Source: Rosa chinensis (Eukaryota; Streptophyta; Magnoliopsida; Rosales; Rosaceae). Taken from it: a stretch of 64,000 nt of DNA. The DNA lies in the NCBI RefSeq assembly GCF_002994745.2, contig NC_037094.1, positions 68,924,819 through 68,988,818 on the forward strand, read 5' to 3'. This document shows positions 35,100 through 48,439 of the stretch, one piece after another. Each line of letters begins with the position of its first letter. The stretch's first letter is position 1. Both the position numbers and the translations under genes were made by a program. The notes below the pieces were generated by a model. The model was not told the origin of the DNA, ran no database searches, and saw only the letters and a program-made list of their open reading frames with translations.

Positions 35100-36952
35100 T
35101 TTTTCTCTATTTCATTATCTTAAAGCGAGAATGACACGTACAATAAATCCCTTATACTTGCATCCTAAATGCCAAATAGTTTAGTGAAAAACTAGCTAGT
35201 ACCATCATTAATACATTGACGCTCATTTATTTAAAATGAGCCTATAAAAGAAAAAAATATCTCTAATCACCTGTGAATCACCTTTGATTAAATGATTATA
35301 CGAAAAATCTCGTATTTGCAGGCTCGAAACCAAGCGTTAGGTAAAAGGACAAGGTGGCAATACACCCTTCCTTAATACCCAGCCCAAATAGGTGATCCAC
35401 TCCTATTGAGGCCCAAGAGAAGACTCACAAGTGTCATCCTTTCCCCAAAAGGAGCAATGCACGCAGCCCAGGTCTAGTAGACCCAAGCTTGATGGGTGAC
35501 AACGCCACTGATTTGAGTGCTAAAATGCAACTTACGCGCAATAAGGGCACGGTCATCAAAGAAGTGGGAAATATTTGAACCCGAAATTATCGTACCACGG
35601 GGATTGAAAAGCTAACTTTAATCCTTGGTTATGCCGATTACTAAGTCACCAACAATTTAACAAACAAAACCTAGAAAAATAGCACCAAGCTATTTACATG
35701 CCCGGCTCAAAACAACCAAGCCTAAAATTGGTCAAGAGAACCACAAATAAATGCGGAAACTCACAACCAAATGGTATGGACAATGAAAGTGGTTTGTGAA
35801 ATTTGATTTTTGATTTTGAAAAATAAAAATTGACAATTGAAAATTAAAATTGCGACTAAAGATAAAGATAATATAAACTAATCAAGAAATGGAAATTAGG
35901 TCACTAGGGTATCCTCCTAGCCAAATTTAATGCACAAATATATTCCGACAATAGTCATTCAATTCATAGTGGCATCAAGAACCGTACCCAAGGCTTTTCA
36001 AGGCTCATGGGTCAATAGATTCCTTAAAAGATATTCCTACTCCGGATCAAGGGTCGTAGAAACTCAATTGGGACAATCTAGAGCCTTGTTAGGGCCTCTA
36101 GTTGCACCAAAAGGCGAAGAGTCCTAGAATCAAGGTTCCAAAGTTAGCCAATACGGCAATCGAAATTGGTATTGTAGCTAACCATGTTCTAAACAAGTAT
36201 CCTAGCCATAAATTAGAGAAGTGATTAGATCCCCTAATTTTTCTAGACATGCTCATCTACACATTCAAGAGTCAATCAAGCTCCTAAGCATGCATCTAAG
36301 CCAAATATTATAGAATAGAACATATGCCAAACACGAAATTGAAAACCATTAAATCAAAACATATTTATTACATTAAATCCATGCTAGGGCTCAAACCCTA
36401 GCTTCCTAAATAGACTACTCACAACCCATCCACAAATCAACAACAATATTCATCAATTAAAGAGGTAAAGGTGAAGAAGAGTGAAAAGTAACAAGAACAA
36501 GTCACAAATTGCTATGGAGCAATTATGACAAGCCTTGATTTATGGCTTCCCACTATACCCAATCTCAAGTCTTGATGTAGATGAGATCCCTTGAAACTCC
36601 TTGAAATCCCTTTGAGAAATTGATGAGGATTTGATGGAATTTTGGTGAGGTGAATCTTGATGAGGAGGAAAATGGATCTTGGTAAGGTGAGAAATAGATC
36701 TTGGTGAGGTGGTGGTGGATATTGATGAGGAGGTTCTTGGTGAGGAGGAAAGTGAATCTTGGTAAGGAGAAGAAATGGTGTGGAGAAAAGGGAGAAAAGG
36801 GTGATGGGGTGAGCTGTGGTCTTGATGGTGGTGTGTGCGGCCAAAAGGTAAGAATCAGAATATCTATATATATGCGGCTGCTCGGATGAAGGCATATAGA
36901 ATGCAAGAGTTTAATTAAGGGTGAGGGCTGGTCGTGGAGTAGGGGAAGAGAC
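35100..36952. other. Spacer between the LINE and hAT-2, no gene
   Basis: No supported coding region. 35500-36200 looks like old repeat sequence. 36640-36780 is a degenerate TTGGTGAGG-rich stretch that creates long meaningless ORFs on both strands. Confidence 0.45.
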
Positions 36953-39900
36953 TTAGGCCTGGGACTTAGAACCGGAAAACCGGCAGATCCGCACCGAAAA
37001 ACCCGGTTCGGTTCGGTTTTACAACATATGCGTTTACATGTTTTTCGGTTCGGTTCTTGGTGATCCCTTCTCGGTTCGGTTCCGGTGCTTCTATTTAAAA
37101 CTCACTTGGAACCGAAATACAGATGTCATAGTACAAGTGGATAATAGGGCCGAGCTTATTCCAGTAACATACACCTCTTCTCATGTGATCAGAACCAACT
37201 TAAGGATATGCGATCAGTAATTCTCCATCTCATATCCGTATCCTTTCGATCGAAACCTAACATCTCAGTCTCTCTCTCTCTCAAACACGCCGCTTCAAAC
37301 ATGAAGCCCCAATTTCATCTCAGTCGAAACATGAAGCCCCAATTTCATTGATCAAAAGGTCAAAACCTAACATCTCAGTCGAAAGTCGAAACCCAACATC
37401 TCAGTCGAAGCATGAAGCCCCAATTTCATTGATCAAAACCCAGATGAGGGTCTCGCTTCTCTCAAAGTCTTGAACCCAGAAACTGGTAAGCTCGCTGTAC
37501 ACTCCATCTCTCATGGATCTGCAATCGATCTGCAATTTCACTTTTTCAATTATCATAGGATGATTATCATTAATTCCTCTTCAATTATCACAGGATCTGT
37601 AATCGATCTGTGCTGTTCCAGTGATTTCTTCCCATTTCCGACTGACAAATCTCTAGAGTCCAGCGACACAGCCCGTGAGCTCCTCTCAAGTGAAATTGCG
37701 GTATGGTTTAATTTGTATGGAGGCTTTGAGCTTATTTGTGGTTTGGTTTAATTTGTATGCAGGCCGACATGGATTCAATAATGGTCCCTGTAAATGGAAG
37801 TGGAAGTGGAAGTGGAAGTGGAAGTGGAAGTGAAGAATCAAGCGGGTCTCAGAAGAATGCAAAGGAAGTGCCTATTCCTAAATCGAAGAAGACAAAGTCT
37901 GCTGCAATGAAGAGGAAGAGGAAAAGTAGAGCTGTTGTGACAAGAGAGAGGTCCCAGGTCTGGCAGCATTTCACCAAGGAAGATCATCCTATCATCGAGA
38001 CCATTGATGGAAAGGAAACTGTTGTCGGGAATACGAAGAGGGCACAGTGTAAGTATTGCCCTACTCATCTTGCTTGTCATTCTACTAACAATGGTACTAG
38101 CAGCCTTAGAAAACACATTGAGCAAGTTTGCACTGGATACCCAGGTAGAACAGATTTAAGTAAGGGTTAGACTCATCTGAACTTCGATGGGTCTGATGAT
38201 GTTGTTTTAAAATGGAGTCAAGATAACTATGTCATAGTTGCAACTGAAATGATTGTAATTGATGAACTCCCATTTAGTGCCATTGAAAGACTGGGATTTA
38301 GAAGGTTCTGTAAGGTAGCAGTCCCTAACTTCACCATTCCCTGTAGGAAAACCATAGTGAAAACCTTTTTGGGGATGTATGATGCAAAGAAGGCAGAGCT
38401 GAAGAAGGAGCTAAACAACCATTGTGTGTGTTTGACAACCGATACTTGGACATCGGTTCAAAACATAAACTACATGGTAATTACAGCTCATTTCATAGAT
38501 AATGGATGGAGAATGCACAAGAGGGTGCTTAACTTCTGTCTAATTCCAAACCATCAGGGAAATACCATAGGTAAGATTCTTGAGTGTTCTTTGTTGTAGT
38601 GGGGAATCAAGAGGGTTTTAACCATTAGCGTAGATAATGCCTCAGCCAACAAGGTGGCGATTGATTACATTAGGAAGAAATTGTGCAATCTTGATCAGCA
38701 ACAAGTATTGGGAGGGCAGTTTCTACATGTGAGGTGCTTGGCTCACATTGTGAACCTGATCGTTAAGTCGGGTTTGCATATTTTGGACAAGTCTATTGCT
38801 AGCATTAGGAACGCAGTTCGCTATGTTAGAAGCTCACCATCTAGGCTTGATGCTTTTAAGGTTTGTGTCGAGAATGAAAATTTGGACAGCAATAAATTTT
38901 GTGTTTTAGATGTTCCAACAAGGTGGAATTCCACCTACATCATGTTGGATACTGCATTGCAGCTGAAACGGGGGTTTGATAGGATGGCTGAGGAGGAGGA
39001 TTCGAAGTGGAGATGTTACTTCGATGAGAATGAGGAAGAATATGAGGAGGATGAAGAGATTTTTGTTGAAGCAAGGCAGCGAAACTCAACGAAAAGGATA
39101 GGGCCACCTAATGAAGCAGATTGGGACAAGGCTGGTGTTTTTGTGAGGTTTTTGAAGGTTTTCTTCTATGTAACAGTGAGGGTGAGTGCAACAAACCACC
39201 CTACTACACCCAAAGCCTTCCATCACATGGTCACAATTGAATCCGAAATTGAGGACTTGTGTATGCAGCCATATTCATCGGATGGAAGTGAGTCTGAAAA
39301 GGTTCTGTTTCAGATGGCAATGAAAATGAGGAGCAAGTACAAGAAGTACTTTGGATCCTTAGATGACTGTAACCAGCTGTTGCTGGTTGCTCTAGTCTTG
39401 GATCCAAGGTATAAGCTATTAAACTTCCAAAGAGTTTGCCAAAAAATGCTGTTGTTCGATGATGAAACAGTGAAGAAAAAATCCGGAGAAGTGAAGGACT
39501 TGGTGACCAGATTAACAGATTTGTATGCTTCTACATTTGGTACTCAAAGTAGCCAAAAAGGCAGCAGAGTGGCGGAACAAGTTACTGGCAGCAGCAGCAG
39601 TAGCAGCTATCGTTCCAAAAATGTGAGTGGGAAGATGGCTGAACTTCTTGAGGATTGGGATAGGGAGTTAGAAGAAGGTGATGCAATTGTTGTAGGCCAT
39701 GAAGTAGATAGATATCTACTTGACCCCATTGAAAAGCCTCCTAAAGGGACTGATTTCGAGATATTGACTTGGTGGAAACTTAATGGAAGCAAGTATCCCA
39801 ATCTGCAATTAGTTGCTAAGGATGTTTTAGCAATTCAAGTCTCCACCATGGCATCCGAATCATGCTTTAGCACTGGCAAGAGAGTGATTGATCCACATCG

Positions 39901-40036
39901 GAGTTCATTAACTCCTAGATCTGTGGAGGCCTTAATTTGTCTCCAAAATTGGCTAAAGTCTGATAGCATTCAAGGCCTTGAATACACTCCTACACCTGAG
40001 GAAATGGTGTGGCTTGAATCTATTGAGAAAGGTAAA

Positions 40037-40076
<40 letters not shown>

Positions 40077-41529
40077 ATAAATGTTAAACTATGATGTTTA
40101 CTGCCTCTTTTGTGCTTACTGAATACTAAGTTACTGCCTCTTTTATGTATAAATGCAGAACAAGAGAAAGAAGAAAGAGAAAAAAGAGAGAAACGTGATG
40201 CAGAGAAGGCAGTAAATGCAGCAAAGGCCCCAAAGCCCCCAAAGGTCCCAAAGGCACCAAGACTGCACAAGAACTCTGATGCAGCAAAAGCAGCCAAAAA
40301 GTAAACTTCAAAGAATGTAAGTGTATATTCATGTTGTGCAATTATGAGTTTGTGCTAGTTGCTATATCATTTAAAGGTGTCCTGCAATTATGAGTTTGTG
40401 CTATATATGCCGAAGAATGCAGATTTCATTTGCTATGAAACTATGAATGATTGACTGTAGATTTCTGTGAAATGTGTGTGTCTATGAAACTATGAATGAT
40501 TGGATGTAGATTTCTGTGAAATACTGAGTTACTGCCAAAAGTATGAATGCAGGTTTAAGGTTTCTGTTTTGTGCATGAATACAGGTTTCTTTTTTGAAAA
40601 GAAAGTATGAATGATTGAATGAAGGTTTCCGTTTTCTGTATGAATGCATGGTTTCTATTTTGAAAAAAAAAATAGTATGAATGCAGGTTTCTGTTTTGTG
40701 CAAGAATGCAGGTTTCTGTTTTGAAAAAAAAAGTATGAATGATTGAATGCAGGTTTGTGTATGAATGCATGGTTTCTATTTTGAAAAAAGAAAAGGATGA
40801 ATGCAGGTTCAGTTACTAGTGTGTTGTGAAAGAATTGAAAAGTGTGTTCATATTGAATGTAGGAAACTTAGGTTGTTTGCTAGGAGGGTTATTCATAATG
40901 AATATTGAATGCAAGAAACGATGGTTATTCATAATGATCGATTTTGCATTATTGCTTGCGTCTTGATTTCAGGCCTGTGGAAATATTGAGCGTCTTGATT
41001 TCAGGCTTGTGGAAATATTGAAGTTGGAGATCTGCTTGTTGTCTTGGAGATCTGCCTGCTGCCTGCTGCCTTGCTGCATTCCAACTTCAAGATTCAAATC
41101 ATGAATTTAACTTATTCGCTTAATGTCTTTTCTATTTTTCATCTAGGCTTGCAAACCTTCAGTACTTTCACTACTTTGGATGTTTGGATAATTGGATCTG
41201 TTGGTTAATTGTAACTTTGCAATTTGTTAAGTTTGAACTTTGATGTTTGAAATGGCTGTAACTTAAAAGTGAACAAATTTATATTTCTAATGTCTTTGCA
41301 CTATGAAAGTTTTTATGCAGTCACTTATTTGTGTCATTTAGAAACGGTTCCAGGCAGGAAGAACAGGTTCTTAAGGAACCGAAAATAGGCAAGAACCGAA
41401 CCGTTTAGAGTCGGTTCGGTTCGAAAACGGTTCCACAAATTTGTTACCAAAACCGAACCGATTATGAGAGTTATGTTTCCTTCTCGGTTCCACACTTTTT
41501 GCTCACGGACCGACCCGATCCCAGGCCTA
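36953..41529 (+). mobile_element. hAT-2, near-complete hAT transposon
   Basis: Terminal repeats TAGGCCTGGGA (from 36954) and its complement ending AGGCCTA at 41529. The 8-bp duplications GAAGAGAC and GAAGAGAT differ at one base. Subterminal regions on both sides hold many CGGTTCGGTT motifs in both orientations, probable transposase sites. The 4.6-kb body contains one transposase gene. Confidence 0.88.
37769..40304 (+). pseudogene. hAT-2 transposase with two in-frame TAG codons
   Basis: Exon 37769-40031, intron 40032-40158 (contains an AT microsatellite), exon 40159-40304; 802 codons if the TAGs at 38168 and 38597 are read through. The ATG at 37769 directly follows a splice-acceptor-like TGCAG, so a 5' non-coding exon is likely. 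Features: Ser-Gly repeat at residues ~7-18, basic stretch, BED finger (CKYC...HIEQVC), DUF659-type core (TTDTWTS, SVDNASANK), RWNSTY, an acidic insert, then the C-terminal dimerisation domain (WWKLNGSKYPNL, STMASESCFSTG). The last exon adds a charged tail and repeats KAPKPPKVPKAP. No other lesion was seen, so it is recently active or conserved. Confidence 0.88.
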
Positions 41530-41537
41530 GAAGAGAT

Positions 41538-42632
41538 CAAATTGGATGGATAATGGGGCACGTGGCAACACGTGATAGGAAGAGAGGAAAAATAAAAAGA
41601 AAAGAAAAAGAGGATAAAGGACGTGCACATGGTTCTGATGCTGACGTCACTATGACGTCAGCCAAGTCATTATTTAATTTTTTTTTTTTCTTTTCTTCCC
41701 TTCTTCCTTCCTTTCTTCTACTTTTTGCTTTCTTCTTCTCTCGTCTCATTGAACTTCCGCATATGTTATCGGAGACAATTGGATTCCACTCCCTTGATGG
41801 CGTTGACCATGGTTAACCCGCATTAACAATTTCATCATTTTGTCGGAAACTTCAATTTGCTCCAATTTTCCACAATTTTTCCTTGATTCTTCAATTCCGC
41901 TTATTTTCTACAAAATAATAAAAAGGGATTAATTACATTATAATTGACTTGAGAATTAACTTATTTATAGTGTTTTAGATACAATTACATGCATAGAAAT
42001 GCGTGTAATCAGCCACCCAACGAACAAGATTTAGTTGCCTAGACTGCTAGACCATCTCGGCCTAATTCCCCGCCAACCCTTTGTCATCGTTAACCATCTC
42101 TTGTTGTTGACTTACCCTAGCTATCGATCAGCTTGAGCCGCCAAAAAACTGATGACAACAAACTATTTAACCTCCAAACTCAGGAATCTGGGATCGCAGT
42201 GAAGCCGTAGACTAATGCCGGCAAACTCATCACAATGGAAAATCATAGATTAACTCCTATGTACCTGAAATTCTCCACCATTGAAGAACATGGAAGAAAT
42301 CAACCTAATTAAACTGGGCCACCATTCGAGATCAGCACCATGAAATGATGCTGTTGCCGTTGCTCTTGACGAAGACGAACCAAAGCCTGCCGCCGCCGTA
42401 GGAATGGCAGAAACCTAACCTAGGTTTTGTGAGGGCTCTCAGAGTGAGATTTTAGATTACAAAAAGTGTAGAACTCATTATAAAGAATCCAGTGAGAGTT
42501 TAGATGATAAATAGTGTTAGAACTCATTATAAGGAGATCATTTAATTCAATGGTCTTGTGTTATATTGGGATTTAGAAGCACTAGGTCCAAATCTCATCT
42601 TTGACTATTTGTTTTCTTAAAAAATTAAAAAA
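41538..42632. other. Spacer between hAT-2 and Copia-2, no gene
   Basis: Contains the motif cluster above, then a pyrimidine-rich stretch. 42100-42440 has a gene-like composition, but I could not find a frame with recognisable protein. A short direct repeat (AGAACTCATTATAA) occurs near 42470 and 42520. Confidence 0.4.
41559..41677 (+). promoter_or_regulatory. G-box pair, bZIP palindrome and TATA-like box
   Basis: CACGTG occurs at 41559-41564 (as CACGTGGC) and 41569-41574. A perfect palindrome GCTGACGTCA-CTA-TGACGTCAGC covers 41640-41662, with two TGACGTCA sites. TATTTAA is at 41671-41677. Such motifs bind bZIP factors in stress/ABA-responsive plant promoters. No gene follows (only a 17-codon ORF at 41764), so this may be a promoter relic. 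Confidence 0.5.
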
Positions 42633-42866
42633 TGTTTTAGGAAAACTGAAATTGGGAGATAATTGAGTCGTTCTTTCATTGATAATAGGGGCCTCTTTAT
42701 ATAGAGGATTACAAGCATATAGATAGAGTTGTACATGGAAACATAATCGTACAATGATTGGATATCTACGAATATCTCCGAGAATGTCTCTAACATAAAC
42801 CCTATTACAACTAGAGCAAGTAACCTAGAGTTTGGGCCAGACACATATTCTGGATTTACTTGAACA
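42633..42866 (-). repeat. Copia-2 3' LTR
   Basis: Plus strand begins TGTTTTAGGAAAACTG and ends ACTTGAACA; ~93% like the other LTR by eye. TATATAAAG (minus strand) near 42692-42700. Followed by CTCCCCCTT, the polypurine tract in reverse. Confidence 0.9.
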
Positions 42867-43669
42867 CTCCCCCTTGTGTCGTCCAAACGTGGTGCTCCTC
42901 TCGTTGCCTCGTCAAAAACCTTGCCAAGTAACAAAAACCCAGTGGGACAAAAATAACCTCGGTTGAATGAGAAAAATAGTACAACACACCCTTCACGTTT
43001 CGAGACAATACATGCAGACATCTCCCCCTGATGACTACGGTCATGGGAGTTCGGATAACTTCCGCAGACAATGCTACCTACATGTTTCTCAAAATTGGAA
43101 TTTAGGCAATGACTTAGGGAGCAAGTCTGCCACACTGTCCTCAGATCGAACCTAGTTCACTTTGATCTTAAGGAGAGTCTATTGTTGCTTATTATACTTG
43201 AAGTTGTCGCTTTTGATGTAGCCTTGCTTCATTTGCTCAAAGCAAGCAGCATTATCCTCATAAATGCTCGTAGGCTCATCTTGTGGTAGACTTCAAACCA
43301 AAATTGCTTCGAACATGCGTAATTATGGATCTAATCCATATACATCCACGAACCTCTTCGTGAAGAGTGATAATCTCTGCATGGTTCAAAGATATAGCGA
43401 CAAGGGTCTGTTCTATAGACCTCCAAGATATCACGGTTTTTACCCATGGTGAACACTTAACCATTTTTGGAATGACCTTTGTGTGGGTCAGAGAGATACC
43501 TAGCATCAGCAAAACCTTCCAAAACTCCAATGTTGTTTTGGGATGGGGGTAAAGGACATAGGCCAATATTGGTGGCATTCCTAGTGCGTGATGGGTTCAA
43601 ATCCATAATCTCTCTGTAGGGATAGAACAAGCCCATATCAATCATACACCTCAAGTATCGAAAGATATG

Positions 43670-45720
43670 TTATACACCAATCCAATGGCGTCGCGTTGGC
43701 ACAGAGCTGTGTCTAGCTAACAAGTTCATGACAAATGAGATGTCCGGTCTTGTGCATTGAGCTAAGTACAATAATGCGCCTATTGTACTCAAGTAGGGCA
43801 CCTTTGCCTCTAGCACATCTTCGTCATCATCCTTCGGACGACGATGATCATTTTCAGGATCAAGACTACGGATGATCATGGGGGTGCTTGAAGGCTTGAT
43901 CTTATTAAAATGCCTAAGCATCTATCAACACGATCCTCAAGTTCCAAACCGAGACATAATCGTGTTCTCCCAAGATCCTTCATCTCAAACTCGGATTTCA
44001 TGTGTTCAGCGGTTTCCCTCAACTCTTTAAGGGCTTACAATGAAAATCATGTCCAACATGAACCGCGATAGAATTCGGAACTTGTTTTAGAAACGTGCGG
44101 GCATATCCCTTCCCAATCAAGTAGTCACTTTAGTGAATGTTTCAACCTCATTGTAAACGCGCTTCGCAGTCTAGAGCCACTTGACTTGGGTAAATGAAGT
44201 TCACTATGAACCTTCATGTATATTCCGTATTTAGATCCCAATAGAGATACGTAGTGACCACATTTGCAAGTTGCATGTTAAGTTATTCGAAAACTACCAA
44301 ACTGATAAGGTAGTGGAGTGCAATGACATCCATTTAGAGAGAATATGTCTCATCGTAGTCGATTCTAGGGCATTTTGTGAGAAACCTTGCGCCATAAGGC
44401 GAGATTACTATCTCTTTTTCTCTTCACGCTTTCTAACAAAGACCTATTAGTCAACATGTTTTATGTTAGGACGTGTTGGCATCACTGGCTCGAAAACCTT
44501 CCTCTTCATTAGAGAATCTAACTTAACTTAGATCGCATATTTCCATTTAGGCCAAATCTCTCTACGTTGGTATTCATTCATCAACGGAGCGTGGTTCGAT
44601 ATCATCTGACTCAACAAACTCATGCGCTATGAAATGCGCGAATACATCATCAATCATGATGGAGTTTCTATCCCACGTCTCATGTACACTGGTGTAATTT
44701 TAAAAGAGCTCTATATTCTCAGGAATAGGTTCTGATGTTGAGGCGTCGGTCCCCCAACGATAACCTTAATCCAGAAGATTCTCATGAGATGGATTTTGAG
44801 TGTCGAGGATCCAAGGATTGGGTTGTGCCAAAGTATCATTCGAATCCACGGGTCTCCCACGCATCCTAGCTGAGGCCATGGCCAGTAACGCCAGAGTGCC
44901 ACTCTCTATTGCATTGGTGCTATGCCTACTTCCATGTAGGGTGACATTACATCCTCTCGTAGGGACGTGCATCCTTGCAGGCATATTTTCAGCAGATATC
45001 TGTGATCTCGTCACTTTAGAGGAGATAGAGATGAGACATAGTGGGGACAGACCATGACAATTCCTGTCGTTCCTGCTGAACATCCGTGTTCTTATCTCTC
45101 CCTAACGACGGGAAGCCTTTCTCATCAAAGTGACAATCCGCAAATCTAGCGATAAAGAGATCGCCTGGCAAGGGCATTAAGTGGCGGACGATTGTTGGAG
45201 TCTCAAATCCAACTTAGTTGCCCATTCGTCTGTAAGGACCCATCATAGTGTGTCGTGGCGGCGCAATTGGCACATAAATGGCACACTCAAATATGCGTAA
45301 ATACGATACTAGTACCTAGTCACTAGCTGTAACGCAGAGGTAGATTGAGTGGCGGTGGGTCGTAGACGAATTAGCATAGTTGCATGCGATATTGCATCAC
45401 CCAAGAGATATAAGGAGATTGGTGCACATTACCAATGTCCGGACTACCATCGTAGTCGTTTCAGGGAGACCATTTGGGTGTGTACATGGGAATATGATGT
45501 CCAACATCAGTCCCATTGCAATAACCATCGAAAGTTTTCAATGTAAACTCTCTAGCATTGTCAAGTCCAATTGACTGAAGAAGATGATTCGGGGAGTGAG
45601 CTCGTTGTCATATGATATGTGCTAGGAGTGTAGTATAAGCAGCATTTATAGGTGGACAATGGCACGCCATATGACCAGCATGTTTGCTGTCAACCAACAT
45701 CATGAAATATTTAAACGTCC
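43670..45720 (-). pseudogene. Copia-2 pol remnants (integrase, RT, end of RT)
   Basis: No long frame survives, but pieces are recognisable on the minus strand: an integrase segment around 45460-45600 reading like SIGLDNAREFTLKTFDGYC; an RT entry near 44390-44440; and the RT end at 43670-43921 (YLSTIGALLYLAQCTRPDISF). Many stops and shifts. Confidence 0.72.
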
Positions 45721-47337
45721 GCAAGTTGGTTGAATCAGTTCACGAAATCCCCATGGATTCTATGGAAGAACATAATGAGTATTTTCATATCATTTGCATG
45801 GGACGGTCTCAGTCCTAATTTCCCTAAGGAACGGGCTTTGTAAAACGAGCGAGAGGCCTTAGAATCAACCAATGAGGGTTTTGGTTGGGCCTGAGCGTCT
45901 GAAACGCTATTTGAAGCAAAGTTGGTGATTGCAGCATCACCTGAGGTGCCATCACCATGATGGACACCATCCATGACGTCATGGCCATGGGAGATGCTAA
46001 CCATGGCATCATTAGAAGGGACTACGACGACCCTAGGCCCGCGGTGGACGGCGGCGATGCCACAGACAGAGGTGGCGGCGGCGGTCAAACTTGGTCCAGG
46101 AATCAACTTTTGGTTCTTGCTTCGTTTCGCTCAAAAGAATGGATGTCCGTGTGAAGTCTTTAGTAGATGGATCATCATATCATGACTAGGATGACCCATC
46201 ATATCATGACTAGGATCGTGACAAAGCCAATATGTGTCTAAATCGAAGAGATCTTATCTCATAACTTTATTGGATTTAATAGCTCGAATAGTGACATAGA
46301 GTCCACTAAGGAGACACATAAACTTCTCTAAGATGCGCCTTTGTTCGCAATCATTAGAGGTATTGCAAAGGAGCTCATTTCCGTTCTCTACATGCATTTC
46401 TGCATGGAATCCGTTTGCCTGAATGGCTCAATAGGGTTTGATTTGCCCTAGGAGCTTAGAGAGTTTCTGTGACAATCATCAATGTGCCATTTGGCAAGCG
46501 GAATTTGGGCTATTCCATGTCCTTGAACTAATCCTGATGGTCCAACCATTGTAGTCACAAAGTAATATGTTCATAATCAAAATGGAGTCATAATGAAAAG
46601 AACTCGAAATTTTATTCATAAGCCAACGGAATACATCATTGTTTCTTAACCATTAAGAGAATCTAATCCAAATGCTAGCTAATGCAAAACAACGGTAGTC
46701 GTTTAACTTCTTTCGGTAAGTCCAAAATAAATATGATCAGGTGAGTAGAGTGATGTCGGTGGAGCAAAGCTCGCTTAAGTACCACTTATCTCAAAACCTT
46801 CTTAGACATCATACTTATTTTGGATGAGCCTATGTGAAGAAAAACTAAACCAATGGCATTTACTACAAAATATAGGGCAATTGCCTATTACATATCTTGG
46901 AAAAATAAAGACTTAAAACAGAATTGGCGATCTATTGATCCCAACCAGGTTTGAAGTCTTCAACCCTTCACTCTAGATCATCTTCTTGATCTTCTTGTTC
47001 CACATAGTGAGTTTTTCTTGCTTCACGATATGCTTTGTAGGGGATGACAATTTCTTCACGAGCTCTTTGGTTGCCTCCCTCTCTCTTTCCACGTTGACCT
47101 CTTCGGTTCCGTGTTCACCTATTTTGGAGGTTACCTTCCCAAGTAGAGCGATTGTATAGACCAAAAAGTCCAGAATTATCCCTAAATTTAGGGTTTCGCT
47201 CATGGCGCCCTCCTTTAGGGGCGCGACTATAATTGGACTCCGGAATATGCTATGTTCCCACGGGGCTCGAATTATAGTTCTTCACAAGGATATTGTCATG
47301 CTTTTCAGGGACATTCATATCTCCAATCAATGTTCTA

Positions 47338-47664
47338 AAAAACGGCCTAGGTGCTAGGCGGTAAGGAACCGGTCAGATTTTGGCCTAGGCGTTGCTCTTA
47401 GGCGCTGGGCTACTAGGCGGGCTAGGCGGTGCCGCTTGGGCGGTTCTAGGCGGGGACTAGGCGGCCCTAAACCCTAATTTATTCTATATTTTGACTATTT
47501 TTATATTTATAATTAATTTTTAGACTTTAAATATTGTTATTTTTATTATTATAGGTCATAAAAATAATTTAAAAATTAAAAAAATAAAAACCGCCTAGTC
47601 CCCGCCTAGGCGCTAATCCCCGGGTCACCGCCCGACTAGCACCTAGCGTTTTTTAGAACCTTGG
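47338..47664. mobile_element. hAT-type MITE inside Copia-2 gag
   Basis: Ends CAATGTTCTAAAAAACG and, reversed, CCAAGGTTCTAAAAAACG. Flanking CTCCAAT on both sides (47331-47337 and 47665-47671). Many CTAGGCGG-type repeats near both ends allow a strong hairpin; the middle is AT-rich. The gag protein reads up to this point. Confidence 0.82.
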
Positions 47665-48235
47665 CTCCAATGAGCTCATGAAATCTTATGATCCATCCTA
47701 TAGTAACATCGATTCGATAGTTCTTAGCAACCATCAATGCAGAGACGGAGAAGGTAGAGAGAGTTCTCTCAATCAACATCGCATCTGTGATACCTTTTCC
47801 ACATAATTCCATTAAGGATTTAATGCGAAGTGCTTCCGAGTTGTAGTCAATAACTGACTTGAAATCACAGAAGCAGAGGCTATGCCATCTCATTTCTAGT
47901 TTAGGAAGCAGGGAGTCACGGACGTTGCCAAATCTTTCTTTGAGTGAGACCCACAGCCTTCTGGGGTCTTCTTCGTTCATATACTCGTACTGAAGCGAAT
48001 CATCCATATGACAAGTCATTAGGATGATGACTTTCGCCTTATTTGCCTCCAAGGTTGCTCTATTTGCTTCCAAAGCTTGAGCTTGCTCAACAGTTAGCAT
48101 GTCCTGCCTAGGCTCAAGAATCGTATATAGGATTCCGTCGGCCTTGAGATGCTGGCAGACATCACGAACCCACTTGTGATATCCAGAGCCAATTGTTCTC
48201 AATGGAGCGAAGTCCAGTTTGTTCAGGTTACTCAT
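47665..48235 (-). pseudogene. Copia-2 gag
   Basis: From ATG 48235 (an upstream in-frame ATG at 48250 is also possible), ~190 residues of a UBN2-type Copia gag: MSNLNKLDFAPL, YHKWVRDVCQHL, RRLWVSLKERFG. The frame runs into the MITE at 47664, so the nucleic-acid-binding part is separated. Role: capsid assembly in the cytoplasm. Confidence 0.82.
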
Positions 48236-48439
48236 CTTGAAAGAGAACAAGAAAAAAGGTTAGTTTTGGAGCGAAAAAGGCTACTATGAAAACATATAAA
48301 ATTTCGGAGTGTAGTCGCTCACAAGAAATTTGGAATTTCTGAGCATAGTCGCTTTCAAGAAATCCGATTCCAAGAGGTATTGGATTAGATTGAAACAATG
48401 ATGTGTTTGTGGTCGCTTCCAAGAAATCCGATTCCAAGA

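Noticed and set aside
36512..36906. Overlapping minus-strand ORFs of >100 codons
   Set aside because: Low-complexity, His/Pro-rich translation of a GGTGAGG-type repeat in several frames.
42617..43135. 172-codon minus-strand ORF
   Set aside because: Spans the Copia-2 LTR and tail; no protein similarity recognised.
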